A DNA stretch of 64,000 nt. Source: Microvirga soli (GTDB lineage Bacteria; Pseudomonadota; Alphaproteobacteria; Rhizobiales; Beijerinckiaceae). The DNA is taken from NCBI RefSeq assembly GCF_016734765.1, contig NZ_JAERQE010000001.1:124001-188000 (forward strand), read 5' to 3'. This document shows, piece after piece, positions 54,500 to 62,336 of the stretch (its first letter is position 1; every line of letters begins with the position of its first letter). A program made the position numbers and the translations under genes. Below the pieces are notes generated by a model that worked only from the letters and a program-made list of their open reading frames with translations, did no database searches and was not told where the DNA came from.

Positions 54500-54936
54500 C
54501 GTTCGAACTTCGTTGAGAGGATGATGGAGGACTGGGTGCGCTCCACGCCTTCGACCGCACCGATCCTGTCGATGGCGGCGTCGAGGGAGGGAACATCCTG
54601 AGCCTCTACCACCGCCAGGAGATCGAAAACACCCGCGACCGAATGAAGCGCGCGCAATTCAGGCATGCGCTGAAGCGCGGTGACCACGCCTCCCGAGGCC
54701 TTGGGCGCCACCACGATGGTCACATGCGCCCGCACCATGCGGCTGGTGACCTCCTCGGCCAGCCGCAGGGTATAGCCGACGATCACGCCGCGACGCTCCA
54801 GGCTCTCGACCCGCGCCTGCACGGTCGTGCGCGAGAGATTGAGGCGCCGCGCCGCCTCCGCGTGGCCGATGCGGGCATTCTCCCGCAGGAGGGCAATCAA
54901 GGCGCGATCCGTGGCGTCCAGCATCACTATGACCAT
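54496..54936 (-). CDS. Lrp/AsnC-family transcriptional regulator
   Basis: 146 aa: an N-terminal winged helix (DATDRALIALLRENARIGHAE, LNLSRTTVQARVESL) and a C-terminal RAM ligand-binding domain (VAGVFDLLAVVEAQDVPSLD). ATG 54924 is an alternative start (142 aa) that aligns better with relatives. Its stop overlaps the FAD oxidase start (ATGA). Members often sense an amino acid and control the adjacent catabolic genes; here that would be lysine or a derivative (inference). A dyad in the divergent promoter region is a likely target. Confidence 0.92.
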   Translation of the reverse strand: MVIVMLDATDRALIALLRENARIGHAEAARRLNLSRTTVQARVESLERRGVIVGYTLRLAEEVTSRMVRAHVTIVVAPKASGGVVTALQRMPELRALHSVAGVFDLLAVVEAQDVPSLDAAIDRIGAVEGVERTQSSIILSTKFER

Positions 54937-54942
54937 TTATAA

Positions 54943-54972
54943 CGGCGTTTCGCCGAAAGCTACTCGGCTTTC
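54943..54972. promoter_or_regulatory. Tandem inverted repeats in the divergent Lrp/saccharopine dehydrogenase promoter region
   Basis: CGGCG-TTT-CGCCG (54943-54955) is followed at once by GAAAGC-TACTCG-GCTTTC (54955-54972). Their position between the divergent start codons fits an operator for the Lrp-type protein. Confidence 0.4.
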
Positions 54973-55038
54973 CGTCAGCCTGTCTATGGCGCTTTGCAGC
55001 GATCTGCCTTCTTTTCAACCGATCACAGGGAGGTTTGA

Positions 55039-56172
55039 ATGCACTCGATTCTCGTCATCGGCGCCGGCAAGATCGGCTCCACCATTGTCGACATGCTGCA
55101 TGACAGCGGCGATTACCGCGTCACCGTCGCGGATGCCTCGTCTGAGGCCCTGGAAGCTGTCGCCAAGGATGGTGTCGAGACGATCCAGCTCGACTTCAGC
55201 GACGCGGTCGCCCTGCAGAACGCCCTCAAGGGCCATTATGCCGTGCTCAGCGCAGCGCCCTACCACCTGACGAGCCACGTGGCCAAGGCAGCGCGCTTGG
55301 CCGACGTGAACTATTTCGACCTCACCGAGGACGTGGCCACCACCCGCATGGTGAAGGAGTTGGCCGAGGGCGCCTCGACCGCCTTCATTCCGCAATGCGG
55401 CCTCGCTCCCGGCTTCATCTCGATCGTGGCCCACGACATCGCCAGCCGCTTCGACAAGCTCGACACGGTGCGCCTGCGCGTCGGCGCGCTGCCGCAATAT
55501 CCGTCGAACGCCCTGTCCTACAACCTCACCTGGAGCACGGACGGCGTCATCAACGAGTATATCGAGCGCTGCGAGGCCGTGGTCGACGGCCGCCTGCGCG
55601 AGGTTCCGGCCATGGAGGAGCTCGAGGAGTTCTCCCTCGACGGCACGCGCTACGAGGCCTTCAACACCTCCGGCGGCCTCGGCACCCTGTGCGAGACGCT
55701 CGAAGGCAAGGTGCGCAACCTGAACTACAAGACCATCCGCTATCCGGGCCATTGCGGCTTGATGCGGGTGCTGCTCAACGACCTTGGCTTACGCAACCGC
55801 CGCGAGGTTCTCAAGGACATCCTGGAGAACGCCGTGCCGGCCACCATGCAGGACATGGTCATCGTGTTCGTGACCGTGACCGGCGAGCGCGGCGGCCGCT
55901 ACGTGCAGGAAACATACGCCCGCAGCATCTACGGCCAGAAGGTCGCCGACACCCAGCGCACCGCCATTCAGGTGACGACGGCTGCCGGCATCTGCGCCAT
56001 GCTCGACCTGCTGGTCGAGGGCAAGCTGCCGAAACAGGGTTTCGTCCGTCAGGAGGAGATCGACCTCGACAGCTTTCTGGCCAACCGCTTCGGCCGCGTC
56101 TATGCGGGCGAGCGCCTGGACGAGAGCCACGAGCCGGCGGTGAAGAACATCCGCCTCGACGCCGTGGCATGA
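55039..56172 (+). CDS. Saccharopine dehydrogenase-family protein (probable lysine 6-dehydrogenase type)
   Basis: 377 aa with a Rossmann nucleotide site VIGAGKIGSTIVDML and a family fold SAAPYHLTSHVAKAARLADVNYFDLTED, then PQCGLAPGFISIVAHDI. Close in layout to bacterial lysine 6-dehydrogenase and to single-domain saccharopine reductases, which make or use 2-aminoadipate semialdehyde. An ALDH7-type aminoadipate semialdehyde dehydrogenase gene lies 207 nt downstream, which supports lysine breakdown. AGGGAGG precedes the ATG. Exact substrate not proven. Confidence 0.88.
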   Translation: MHSILVIGAGKIGSTIVDMLHDSGDYRVTVADASSEALEAVAKDGVETIQLDFSDAVALQNALKGHYAVLSAAPYHLTSHVAKAARLADVNYFDLTEDVATTRMVKELAEGASTAFIPQCGLAPGFISIVAHDIASRFDKLDTVRLRVGALPQYPSNALSYNLTWSTDGVINEYIERCEAVVDGRLREVPAMEELEEFSLDGTRYEAFNTSGGLGTLCETLEGKVRNLNYKTIRYPGHCGLMRVLLNDLGLRNRREVLKDILENAVPATMQDMVIVFVTVTGERGGRYVQETYARSIYGQKVADTQRTAIQVTTAAGICAMLDLLVEGKLPKQGFVRQEEIDLDSFLANRFGRVYAGERLDESHEPAVKNIRLDAVA

Positions 56173-56379
56173 TGATCAGGACTGGCTCCCGCCGCCTTTC
56201 AGGCGTGAGCCGTCGAGCTTATTGACCAAACCGCATGACCCTATTCGGGAAAAGCAGTTCCCTGCTTGTCCCGAAATGCTTTAAGACGGTGGCCTGACAG
56301 CCGCCGTCGTTTCGTTCCAAGGACAAGCGCCGGCCAGGGCTTCATGACAAGCCCTAAGCCCGCATCGAGGGAGATGACC

Positions 56380-57930
56380 ATGACCGCGAGCCTGAAACCC
56401 GTATCCTCCGCGCCTGCCTCCGTGGCGGACGAGGCCCGCGCCATTCTCGCGCGCCTCGGCGTGCCGGACAGCGCCTTTGCCGATGGCGGCCGCCCGGCCC
56501 GCTCCCCGATCACCGGCGAAGTGATCGCCCATGTGCGCGAGACCACGCCGGATGAGGCGAAGGCCGCCATCGGCCGGGCCGACGCCGCCTTCAAGGCCTG
56601 GCGCAAGATCCCGGCGCCCCGGCGTGGCGAGTTCATCCGCCTCCTCGGTGAAGAACTGCGCGCGTCGAAGGACGACCTCGGCCGACTCGTGACCCTGGAA
56701 GCCGGCAAGATCGTCTCCGAGGGCCTCGGCGAGGTGCAGGAGATGATCGACATCTGCGATTTCGCCGTCGGCCTCTCGCGCCAGCTCTACGGGCTGACCA
56801 TCGCGACCGAGCGCGCCGATCACCGCATGATGGAGACCTGGCATCCGCTCGGCGTCTGCGGCGTGATCTCCGCCTTCAACTTCCCCGTGGCCGTGTGGTC
56901 CTGGAACGCCGCGCTCGCGCTGGTGTGCGGCGACAGCGTGGTGTGGAAGCCGTCCGAGAAGACCCTGCTCACGGCGCTCGCCACGCATGCCATCGTGGAG
57001 CGCGCGGCCAAGCGCTTCGGCGGCGTGCCGGAGGGCCTGTGCGAGGTGCTGCTCGGCGGCCGTGAGGTCGGCGAGATCCTCGTGGAAGATCACCGCGTGC
57101 CGATTCTCTCCGCCACCGGTTCCACCGCCATGGGCCGTCAGGTCGGACCGAAGCTCGCCGAGCGCTTCGCTCGCGCGATCCTCGAGCTCGGCGGCAACAA
57201 CGCCGCGATCGTCGCTCCCTCCGCCGATCTCGATCTCGCTCTGCGCGGTATCGCATTTGCCGCCATGGGCACGGCCGGCCAGCGCTGCACCACCTTGCGC
57301 CGCCTCTTCGTGCATGACAGCGTCTATGACAGCCTCGTGCCGCGTCTCGCCAAGGTCTATGGCAGCGTGAAGATCGGCGATCCGCGTGCCGAAGGTACGC
57401 TTGTCGGCCCGCTGATCGACCAGGCTGCTTTCGACGGCATGGAGCGCGCGCTCGATGAAGCCCGCGCGGCCGGCGGCAAGGTGCATGGCGGCGGACGCTA
57501 CACGGATGTGGCGGGCGATGGCATCTATGCCCGTCCCGCGCTTGTCGAGATGCCTGGCCAGACCGGCCCGGTGACCCGCGAGACCTTTGCGCCGATCCTT
57601 TACGTGATGCGCTATTCGAGCTTCGACGAGGTGATTGCGCTCCACAACGCAGTCGGCGCCGGCCTCTCCTCCTCGATCTTCACGCTCAACATGCGCGAGG
57701 CCGAGGCCTTCATCTCGGCCACGGGCTCCGATTGCGGCATCGCCAACGTCAACATCGGCCCCTCGGGCGCCGAGATCGGCGGAGCCTTCGGCGGCGAGAA
57801 GGAGACGGGCGGCGGCCGTGAATCCGGCTCGGATTCCTGGAAGGCCTACATGCGCCGCGCCACCAACACGGTCAATTACGGCAACACGCTTCCCCTCGCC
57901 CAGGGCGTGAAGTTCGACGTGGACGCCTGA
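56380..57930 (+). CDS. Alpha-aminoadipate semialdehyde dehydrogenase-like aldehyde dehydrogenase (ALDH7)
   Basis: 516 aa from ATG 56380 (GAGGGAG seven bases ahead; ATG 56374 is possible). General base Glu in LELGGNNAAIV and catalytic Cys in GTAGQRCTTLRRLF. The C-terminal GGEKETGGGRESGSDSWKAY is typical for the ALDH7 (antiquitin/AmaB) group. It oxidises 2-aminoadipate semialdehyde, in equilibrium with piperideine-6-carboxylate, to 2-aminoadipate. Next to a lysine-dehydrogenase-like gene and an FAD oxidase, this fits lysine or pipecolate degradation. A terminator follows. Confidence 0.93.
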   Translation: MTASLKPVSSAPASVADEARAILARLGVPDSAFADGGRPARSPITGEVIAHVRETTPDEAKAAIGRADAAFKAWRKIPAPRRGEFIRLLGEELRASKDDLGRLVTLEAGKIVSEGLGEVQEMIDICDFAVGLSRQLYGLTIATERADHRMMETWHPLGVCGVISAFNFPVAVWSWNAALALVCGDSVVWKPSEKTLLTALATHAIVERAAKRFGGVPEGLCEVLLGGREVGEILVEDHRVPILSATGSTAMGRQVGPKLAERFARAILELGGNNAAIVAPSADLDLALRGIAFAAMGTAGQRCTTLRRLFVHDSVYDSLVPRLAKVYGSVKIGDPRAEGTLVGPLIDQAAFDGMERALDEARAAGGKVHGGGRYTDVAGDGIYARPALVEMPGQTGPVTRETFAPILYVMRYSSFDEVIALHNAVGAGLSSSIFTLNMREAEAFISATGSDCGIANVNIGPSGAEIGGAFGGEKETGGGRESGSDSWKAYMRRATNTVNYGNTLPLAQGVKFDVDA

Positions 57931-57948
57931 TCCATCTGAAACGACATG

Positions 57949-57975
57949 CGGAGGGCAGAGATGCCCTCCGTTTTT
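57949..57975 (+). terminator. Rho-independent terminator after the ALDH7 gene
   Basis: CGGAGGGCA (57949-57957), loop GAGA, TGCCCTCCG (57962-57970), TTTTT. A perfect 9-bp stem; it separates the lysine module from the next gene. Confidence 0.92.
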
Positions 57976-58009
57976 CTATGTAGACCCACTCTTACATCGC
58001 GAGCCCACA

Positions 58010-59689
58010 ATGACAGCGCCCTCCCGCACCGGCGGCCAGATTCTTGTCGATCAACTGACCCTGCACGGAGTCGATCACATCTTCTGCGTCCCGGGCGAGA
58101 GTTATCTGGCCGCGTTGGATGCGCTGCACGACGCGAACATCGCCATCACGGTCTGCCGCCAGGAAGGCGGCGCGGCCATGATGGCGGAGGCCTACGGCAA
58201 GCTCACGGGCCGCCCCGGCATCTGCTTCGTCACCCGCGGCCCCGGCGCGACCAATGCCTCGCCGGGCATTCACATCGCCAAGCAGGATTCGACGCCGATG
58301 ATCCTGTTCGTCGGCCAGATCGAGCGCGGCATGCGTGAGCGCGAAGCGTTCCAGGAGCTCGACTACCGCGCCGCCTTCGGCCCGCTCGCCAAATGGGCCA
58401 CGGAAGTGGACGATCCGGCGCGCTTCCCCGAAATCGTCTCGCGCGCCTTCCACGTGGCGACCTCGGGCCGTCCCGGCCCCGTCGTGATCGCGCTACCGGA
58501 AGACGTGCTCACCGAGATGGCAGCGGTCGCCGACGCGCCGCGCTATCAGGTGATCGAGACCCATCCCGGTCCCGCTCAGATGGCCGAGATGCAGAAGCTT
58601 CTCCACGGCGCGAAGAAGCCGGTCGCGCTGCTCGGCGGCAGCCGCTGGTCGGAGGAGGCCGTGCAGGGCTTCGTGCGCTTTGCCGAGCGCTTCGAGCTGC
58701 CGGTCGCCTGCACGTTCCGCCGCCAGATGCTGTTTCCCGCCGATCACGCGTCCTATATCGGCGATCTCGGCCTCGGGGTGAATCCGAAGCTGCTCGCGCG
58801 CATCAAGGACGCCGATCTCGTCCTGCTCGTGGGCGGGCGCCTCTCCGAAATTCCGAGCCAGGCGTACACGCTCCTCGAGATTCCGGCGCCGAAGCAGACC
58901 CTGGTGCACATCCATCCCGATTCGAGCGAGCTCGGACGGGTTTATGCGCCGCATCTCGCCATCAACGCATCGCCTAATGCCTTTACGACAGCGCTGGAGG
59001 GCGTGCACCCGCCGGCCTCGCTGCCCTGGAGCGAGGGCACGAAGGCGGCGCATGAAAGCTATCTGGCCTGGAGCGACCCAAGCGAAATCAAGCATCCCGG
59101 TGCCCTGCAGATGGGCCAGGTGATGCGGCATCTGCGCGAGGTGATGCCCACCGATACGATCTACTGCAACGGGGCCGGCAACTTCGCCACCTGGGTGCAC
59201 CGCTTCTGGCCGTTCCGCCAATATGGCACGCAGCTCGCCCCCACCTCCGGCTCCATGGGCTATGGCGTGCCCGCGGCGGTCAGTGCCAAGCGCCTGCGGC
59301 CCGACAGCCCCGTGGTGGTGTTCGCCGGCGACGGCGACTTCCTCATGAACGGGCAGGAATTCGCCACTGCCGTGCAATATGACCTGCCGATCCTGGTGAT
59401 CCTGCTCGACAACGGCATGTACGGCACGATCCGCATGCACCAGGAGCGCGAGTATCCCGGCCGCGTCTCGGCCACCATGCTGCAGAACCCCGACTTCGCC
59501 GCCTACGCCCGTGCCTTCGGCGGCTACGGCGAGCGCGTCGAGATGACGGAGGATTTCGCCCCCGCCCTCCAGCGCGCGCTCACCTCCAGCAAGCCCGCGA
59601 TCCTGCACTGCATCCTCGACCCGGAGGCGATCACGCCGTCGATGTCGCTCTCGGCGATCCGCGAGAAGGCGCTGGCGGAGAAGAAGTAA
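58010..59689 (+). CDS. Thiamine diphosphate-dependent enzyme (acetolactate synthase/2-oxoacid decarboxylase-like)
   Basis: 559 aa with the three-domain layout of the family. Cofactor-activating Glu in CRQEGGAAMMAEAYGKLTG, RGPGATNASPGIHIA, and the diphosphate/Mg site GDGDFLMNGQEFATAV with DNGMYGTIRMHQ. No ilvN partner is near, and the sequence differs from biosynthetic IlvB, so it is probably a catabolic lyase or decarboxylase. A role on the 2-oxoacid made from 2-aminoadipate would suit the preceding genes, but this is a guess. It lies 80 nt after the ALDH7 terminator. Confidence 0.88.
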   Translation: MTAPSRTGGQILVDQLTLHGVDHIFCVPGESYLAALDALHDANIAITVCRQEGGAAMMAEAYGKLTGRPGICFVTRGPGATNASPGIHIAKQDSTPMILFVGQIERGMREREAFQELDYRAAFGPLAKWATEVDDPARFPEIVSRAFHVATSGRPGPVVIALPEDVLTEMAAVADAPRYQVIETHPGPAQMAEMQKLLHGAKKPVALLGGSRWSEEAVQGFVRFAERFELPVACTFRRQMLFPADHASYIGDLGLGVNPKLLARIKDADLVLLVGGRLSEIPSQAYTLLEIPAPKQTLVHIHPDSSELGRVYAPHLAINASPNAFTTALEGVHPPASLPWSEGTKAAHESYLAWSDPSEIKHPGALQMGQVMRHLREVMPTDTIYCNGAGNFATWVHRFWPFRQYGTQLAPTSGSMGYGVPAAVSAKRLRPDSPVVVFAGDGDFLMNGQEFATAVQYDLPILVILLDNGMYGTIRMHQEREYPGRVSATMLQNPDFAAYARAFGGYGERVEMTEDFAPALQRALTSSKPAILHCILDPEAITPSMSLSAIREKALAEKK

Positions 59690-59707
59690 GACCGCGCTAC
59701 CACGCAC

Positions 59708-59738
59708 GTCATCCCGGACGGCGAAGCCGATCCGGGAT
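59708..59738 (+). repeat. Palindromic repeat, GTCATCCCGGA family, copy 6
   Basis: ATCCCGGA (59711-59718) pairs with TCCGGGAT (59731-59738); inner CGGC-GAA-GCCG. GTCAT at the left end. Confidence 0.8.
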
Positions 59739-59772
59739 TGCGGGCAGGATATGGCGCCATTATCGTCCAACG

Positions 59773-59807
59773 ATCCCGGATCTTCGCTGCGCTTCGTCCG
59801 GGATGAC
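59773..59807 (-). repeat. Palindromic repeat, GTCATCCCGGA family, copy 7
   Basis: ATCCCGGA (59773-59780) pairs with TCCGGGAT (59797-59804), then GAC. Inverse to copy 6, so the two can also pair as one large hairpin. Confidence 0.8.
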
Positions 59808-59820
59808 TCAGCTTGAGCGA

Positions 59821-59857
59821 TTGACGATCCTATACGGCGGCGCTTATAACGCCGCCG
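59821..59857 (+). promoter_or_regulatory. Promoter with a dyad over the -10 box, upstream of yjhX
   Basis: TTGACG (59821-59826), 18 nt, TATAAC (59845-59850). CGGCGGCG (59835-59842) and CGCCGCCG (59850-59857) are perfect inverted arms flanking the -10 element, an operator-like design. The same dyad followed by TTTCCTTTT could instead be the terminator of the upstream gene. Confidence 0.45.
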
Positions 59858-59875
59858 TTTCCTTTTGGAGCTTTT

Positions 59876-59902
59876 ATGCGCGGAGAGACCGAGACCCGGT
59901 AA
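59876..59902 (+). CDS. Possible leader peptide (8 aa) before yjhX
   Basis: ATG 59876 to TAA 59902 encodes MRGETETR, with GGAG five bases ahead of the ATG. It would be the first frame of the transcript from the 59821 promoter. Three inverted repeats follow before yjhX: GCCCGCC/GGCGGGC (59904-59925), CGGCTG/CAGCCG (59928-59945) and the 14-nt palindrome at 59948-59961. This is an attenuator-like layout, but unproven. Confidence 0.25.
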   Translation: MRGETETR

Positions 59903-59998
59903 GGCCCGCCGACAAACAGGCGGGCAGCGGCTGACCCTTCAGCCGAACGCGCACGTGCGCGCACTCTCCGACACCACATAAAGCTTCAGGTTATTCCC

Positions 59999-60256
59999 GT
60001 GAACGTTTCACGCAATGGGCAGCGCGTGCTCCACGTGCTCGCGCAAGGCGGCGTCATCCGTCACTACAAGGATGATAACGGCCGTATTCTCGAAATCGAA
60101 TGTCTCACCCGCGAAGGGTGGCTCCTGTCACTCTGCACGCTCGATCTGTTCAAGGCGTTGCGCCAGAAAGGGCTGATCGCATCAATGAGCGGCGGCCCCT
60201 ACCGCATCACGCGGCAGGGATTGCAGGCGGTGAGAAGCCGGCCCGACAACCGTTGA
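59999..60256 (+). CDS. yjhX: YjhX-family (UPF0386) protein
   Basis: 85 aa, GTG start. The whole sequence follows the E. coli YjhX pattern: MNVSRNGQRVLHVLAQGG, ILEIECLTREGWLLSLCTLD, GGPYRITRQGLQAVR and the end RPDNR. It reads like a winged-helix-type domain. E. coli YjhX has been classed as a putative toxin paired with an acetyltransferase (YjhQ). No GNAT gene is adjacent here, so its activity in this genome is uncertain. The leader upstream is unusually structured. Confidence 0.88.
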   Translation: MNVSRNGQRVLHVLAQGGVIRHYKDDNGRILEIECLTREGWLLSLCTLDLFKALRQKGLIASMSGGPYRITRQGLQAVRSRPDNR

Positions 60257-60289
60257 GCCGGCTTTGATAAGCCAAAGCAGGAGGCGGTG

Positions 60290-61261
60290 TCAGGCCGCCT
60301 CCTTCTCCTCCAGCCGCTGCGCCACGAGCGTGCGTAGGCTGCGCAGATCCTTCACGAAGGAACGGATGCCCTCGGAGAGCTTTTCGGACGCCATGGCGTC
60401 CTCGTTCATGGCAAAGCGGAAGCTCTTTTCGTCCGTGCGCGGCAGCGGGGCGATTTTTTCGACGTTGTCGGCCGAGAGCTTGCGCGGCAGCTCGCCCTGC
60501 AAGCTGGCCAGCTCGTCGAGGAGCGCGGGCGAGATGGTCAGACGATCGCAGCCCGCGAGCGCTTCGATTTCGCCGATGTTGCGGAAGGAGGCGCCCATCA
60601 CCACGGTCTTGATCCCTTGCGCCTTGTACGAGGCATAGATCTTGCGCACGGAGAGCACGCCCGGATCGGTCTCGCCCGTATAGGGGCCGCCGCCCGCCTT
60701 CACGTGCCAGTCGAGGATGCGGCCGACGAAAGGCGAGATCAGGAACACGCCGGCTTCCGCGCAGGCCTGGGCCTGCATCTGGCTGAAGAGAAGCGTGAGG
60801 TTGCAGTCGATGCCTTCCTTCTGGAGCACTTCCGCCGCGCGGATGCCCTCCCAGGTGGCGGCGATCTTGATGAGAATCCGCTCGCGCCCGATGCCGCGCT
60901 CCTCGTAAGCCTTGATGATCGCCCGCGCCTTGGCGAGGGTCGCGTCCGTGTCGAAGGAGAGATCCGCATCGACCTCGGTGGACACCCGGCCCGGCACGAT
61001 GCCGGCGAGCTCTGCCCCGAAAGCCACGGCGAGACGGTCGCAGATCGCCGCAATCACGCCCTCGCGGGAGTTCCCTTGGGCGCGGCCCCAGGCCAAGGCC
61101 TCGTCGACGATGTGGCCATAGGCCGGGGTCTCGACCGCCTTCAGGAGCAGGGTCGGGTTGGTGGTGCAGTCCTGAGGCTTCAGGCGGCGCACCGCATCGA
61201 GGTCGCCCGTATCGGCGACGACGACCGTCATGGCGCGCAATTGGTCGAGCTTGGAGGACAT
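60290..61261 (-). CDS. tal: Transaldolase
   Basis: Pentose-phosphate pathway enzyme of 323 aa that transfers a dihydroxyacetone unit. The Schiff-base Lys lies in [30 protein letters not shown] and [19 protein letters not shown] are family markers. ATG 61261 with GGAGA upstream is the start; the much longer frame is not used. Subfamily is the E. coli TalB type by length. It ends close to, and convergent with, yjhX. The LysR gene on the same strand ends 68 nt upstream. Confidence 0.95.
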   Translation of the reverse strand: MSSKLDQLRAMTVVVADTGDLDAVRRLKPQDCTTNPTLLLKAVETPAYGHIVDEALAWGRAQGNSREGVIAAICDRLAVAFGAELAGIVPGRVSTEVDADLSFDTDATLAKARAIIKAYEERGIGRERILIKIAATWEGIRAAEVLQKEGIDCNLTLLFSQMQAQACAEAGVFLISPFVGRILDWHVKAGGGPYTGETDPGVLSVRKIYASYKAQGIKTVVMGASFRNIGEIEALAGCDRLTISPALLDELASLQGELPRKLSADNVEKIAPLPRTDEKSFRFAMNEDAMASEKLSEGIRSFVKDLRSLRTLVAQRLEEKEAA

Positions 61262-61329
61262 CGGGATCTCCGTGGGTTTCGTTTGGATTTGACTTAGTCC
61301 CTCAAGGCGCTCGCGTGAAGAGCAAAGCA

Positions 61330-62220
61330 TCACACGAACAGCCCCCGGTTGGCCCTCACGCGGCTGAGGATGAAGGAATAGACCTCCTCCACGCGCCGGA
61401 GGTTCCGGACATCCGCATGGGTGACGAGCCAGTAGGTGCGAAGATATGACACCTCCGGCAGCACTACCTCGAGCTCCGGGAATTGCCGCACCGCGTAATC
61501 GTGCAGGATGCCGATGCCGATTCCGGCCCGCACGGCCTCGGCCTGCGCCACCACGCTGGCGCATTCGAAGCGGCGGGAGGTGTGCTTCTCGATCCCTGAG
61601 AAATAGTCGAGCACCGGGCTGTAGAGCAGGTCCGCCACGTAGGTCACCAGGGTCTTGCCCGAAAGGTCGGCGAGATCCGCAATCGGCCCGTGTCGCTTCA
61701 GATATTCCTTCGAGGCATAGAGCCGGAGCCGGTAATCCGTGAGCTTGCGCGATACGAGACGCCCTTCTGTGGGCTGCTCCAGGGTGACGGCGATGTCGGC
61801 CTCGCGCTTGGAGAGCGAGAAGGTGCGGGGCAACGCCACGAGCTGCAGGGTGAGGCCTGGGTGCCGCTCGGCCAGCGCCCCGAGTTCGGGCGCGAGAAAA
61901 TAGGTGCCGATTCCATCCGGCGCGCCGATGCGCACGGTGCCGGAGAGGGCAAGATCCGCGCCTCCCAGTTCGCTCGCGACGGACAGGGCCTGCGTCTCCA
62001 TGGCTTCCGCATGCCCGAGCAACCGCTCGCCGGGCTCGGTGAGGGTGTAGCCTTGGGGGCTGCGCTCGAACAGCTTGGCCTTCAGCGACGCTTCGAGCGC
62101 CGAGATGCGGCGCGACACGGTGGTGTGGTCCGCCTCCAGCTGCCGGGCGGCGGCCGTCAGCCGCCCGGCGCGGGCGACGGCCAGGAAGAAGCGGAGATCG
62201 TCCCAATCGAATGCGCTCAT
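61330..62220 (-). CDS. LysR-family transcriptional regulator
   Basis: 296 aa. The N-terminal winged helix ([32 protein letters not shown]) and effector domain ([18 protein letters not shown]) are complete. Divergent from mmsA with a 116-nt gap, the usual arrangement for a LysR protein and its target, so control of valine/propionate-semialdehyde breakdown is likely (inference). A GCAC-AACC-GTGC dyad lies at 62246-62257 in the shared promoter region. Confidence 0.92.
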   Translation of the reverse strand: MSAFDWDDLRFFLAVARAGRLTAAARQLEADHTTVSRRISALEASLKAKLFERSPQGYTLTEPGERLLGHAEAMETQALSVASELGGADLALSGTVRIGAPDGIGTYFLAPELGALAERHPGLTLQLVALPRTFSLSKREADIAVTLEQPTEGRLVSRKLTDYRLRLYASKEYLKRHGPIADLADLSGKTLVTYVADLLYSPVLDYFSGIEKHTSRRFECASVVAQAEAVRAGIGIGILHDYAVRQFPELEVVLPEVSYLRTYWLVTHADVRNLRRVEEVYSFILSRVRANRGLFV

Positions 62221-62336
62221 GGCTCCACTTCATATTGGTGTTTCTGCACAACCGTGCCTCAGTTTCACCCATAGTCGTGCGAATTCAACAATGATAGAAG
62301 AAGGGCACGAAAAATATCCATCAGGAGAGAGACGCC

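Larger units (their letters stand above)
59690..59998. other. 309-nt gap with two palindromic repeats and the yjhX leader
   Basis: Two GTCATCCCGGA-type repeats in opposite orientation fill 59708-59807. A promoter with a nested dyad lies at 59821-59857, and a leader with a mini-ORF and three inverted repeats runs from about 59857 to 59998. All are listed separately. Confidence 0.75.

Noticed and set aside
56281..57645. 454-aa frame on the minus strand
   Set aside because: Antisense to the ALDH7 gene; no recognisable motif.
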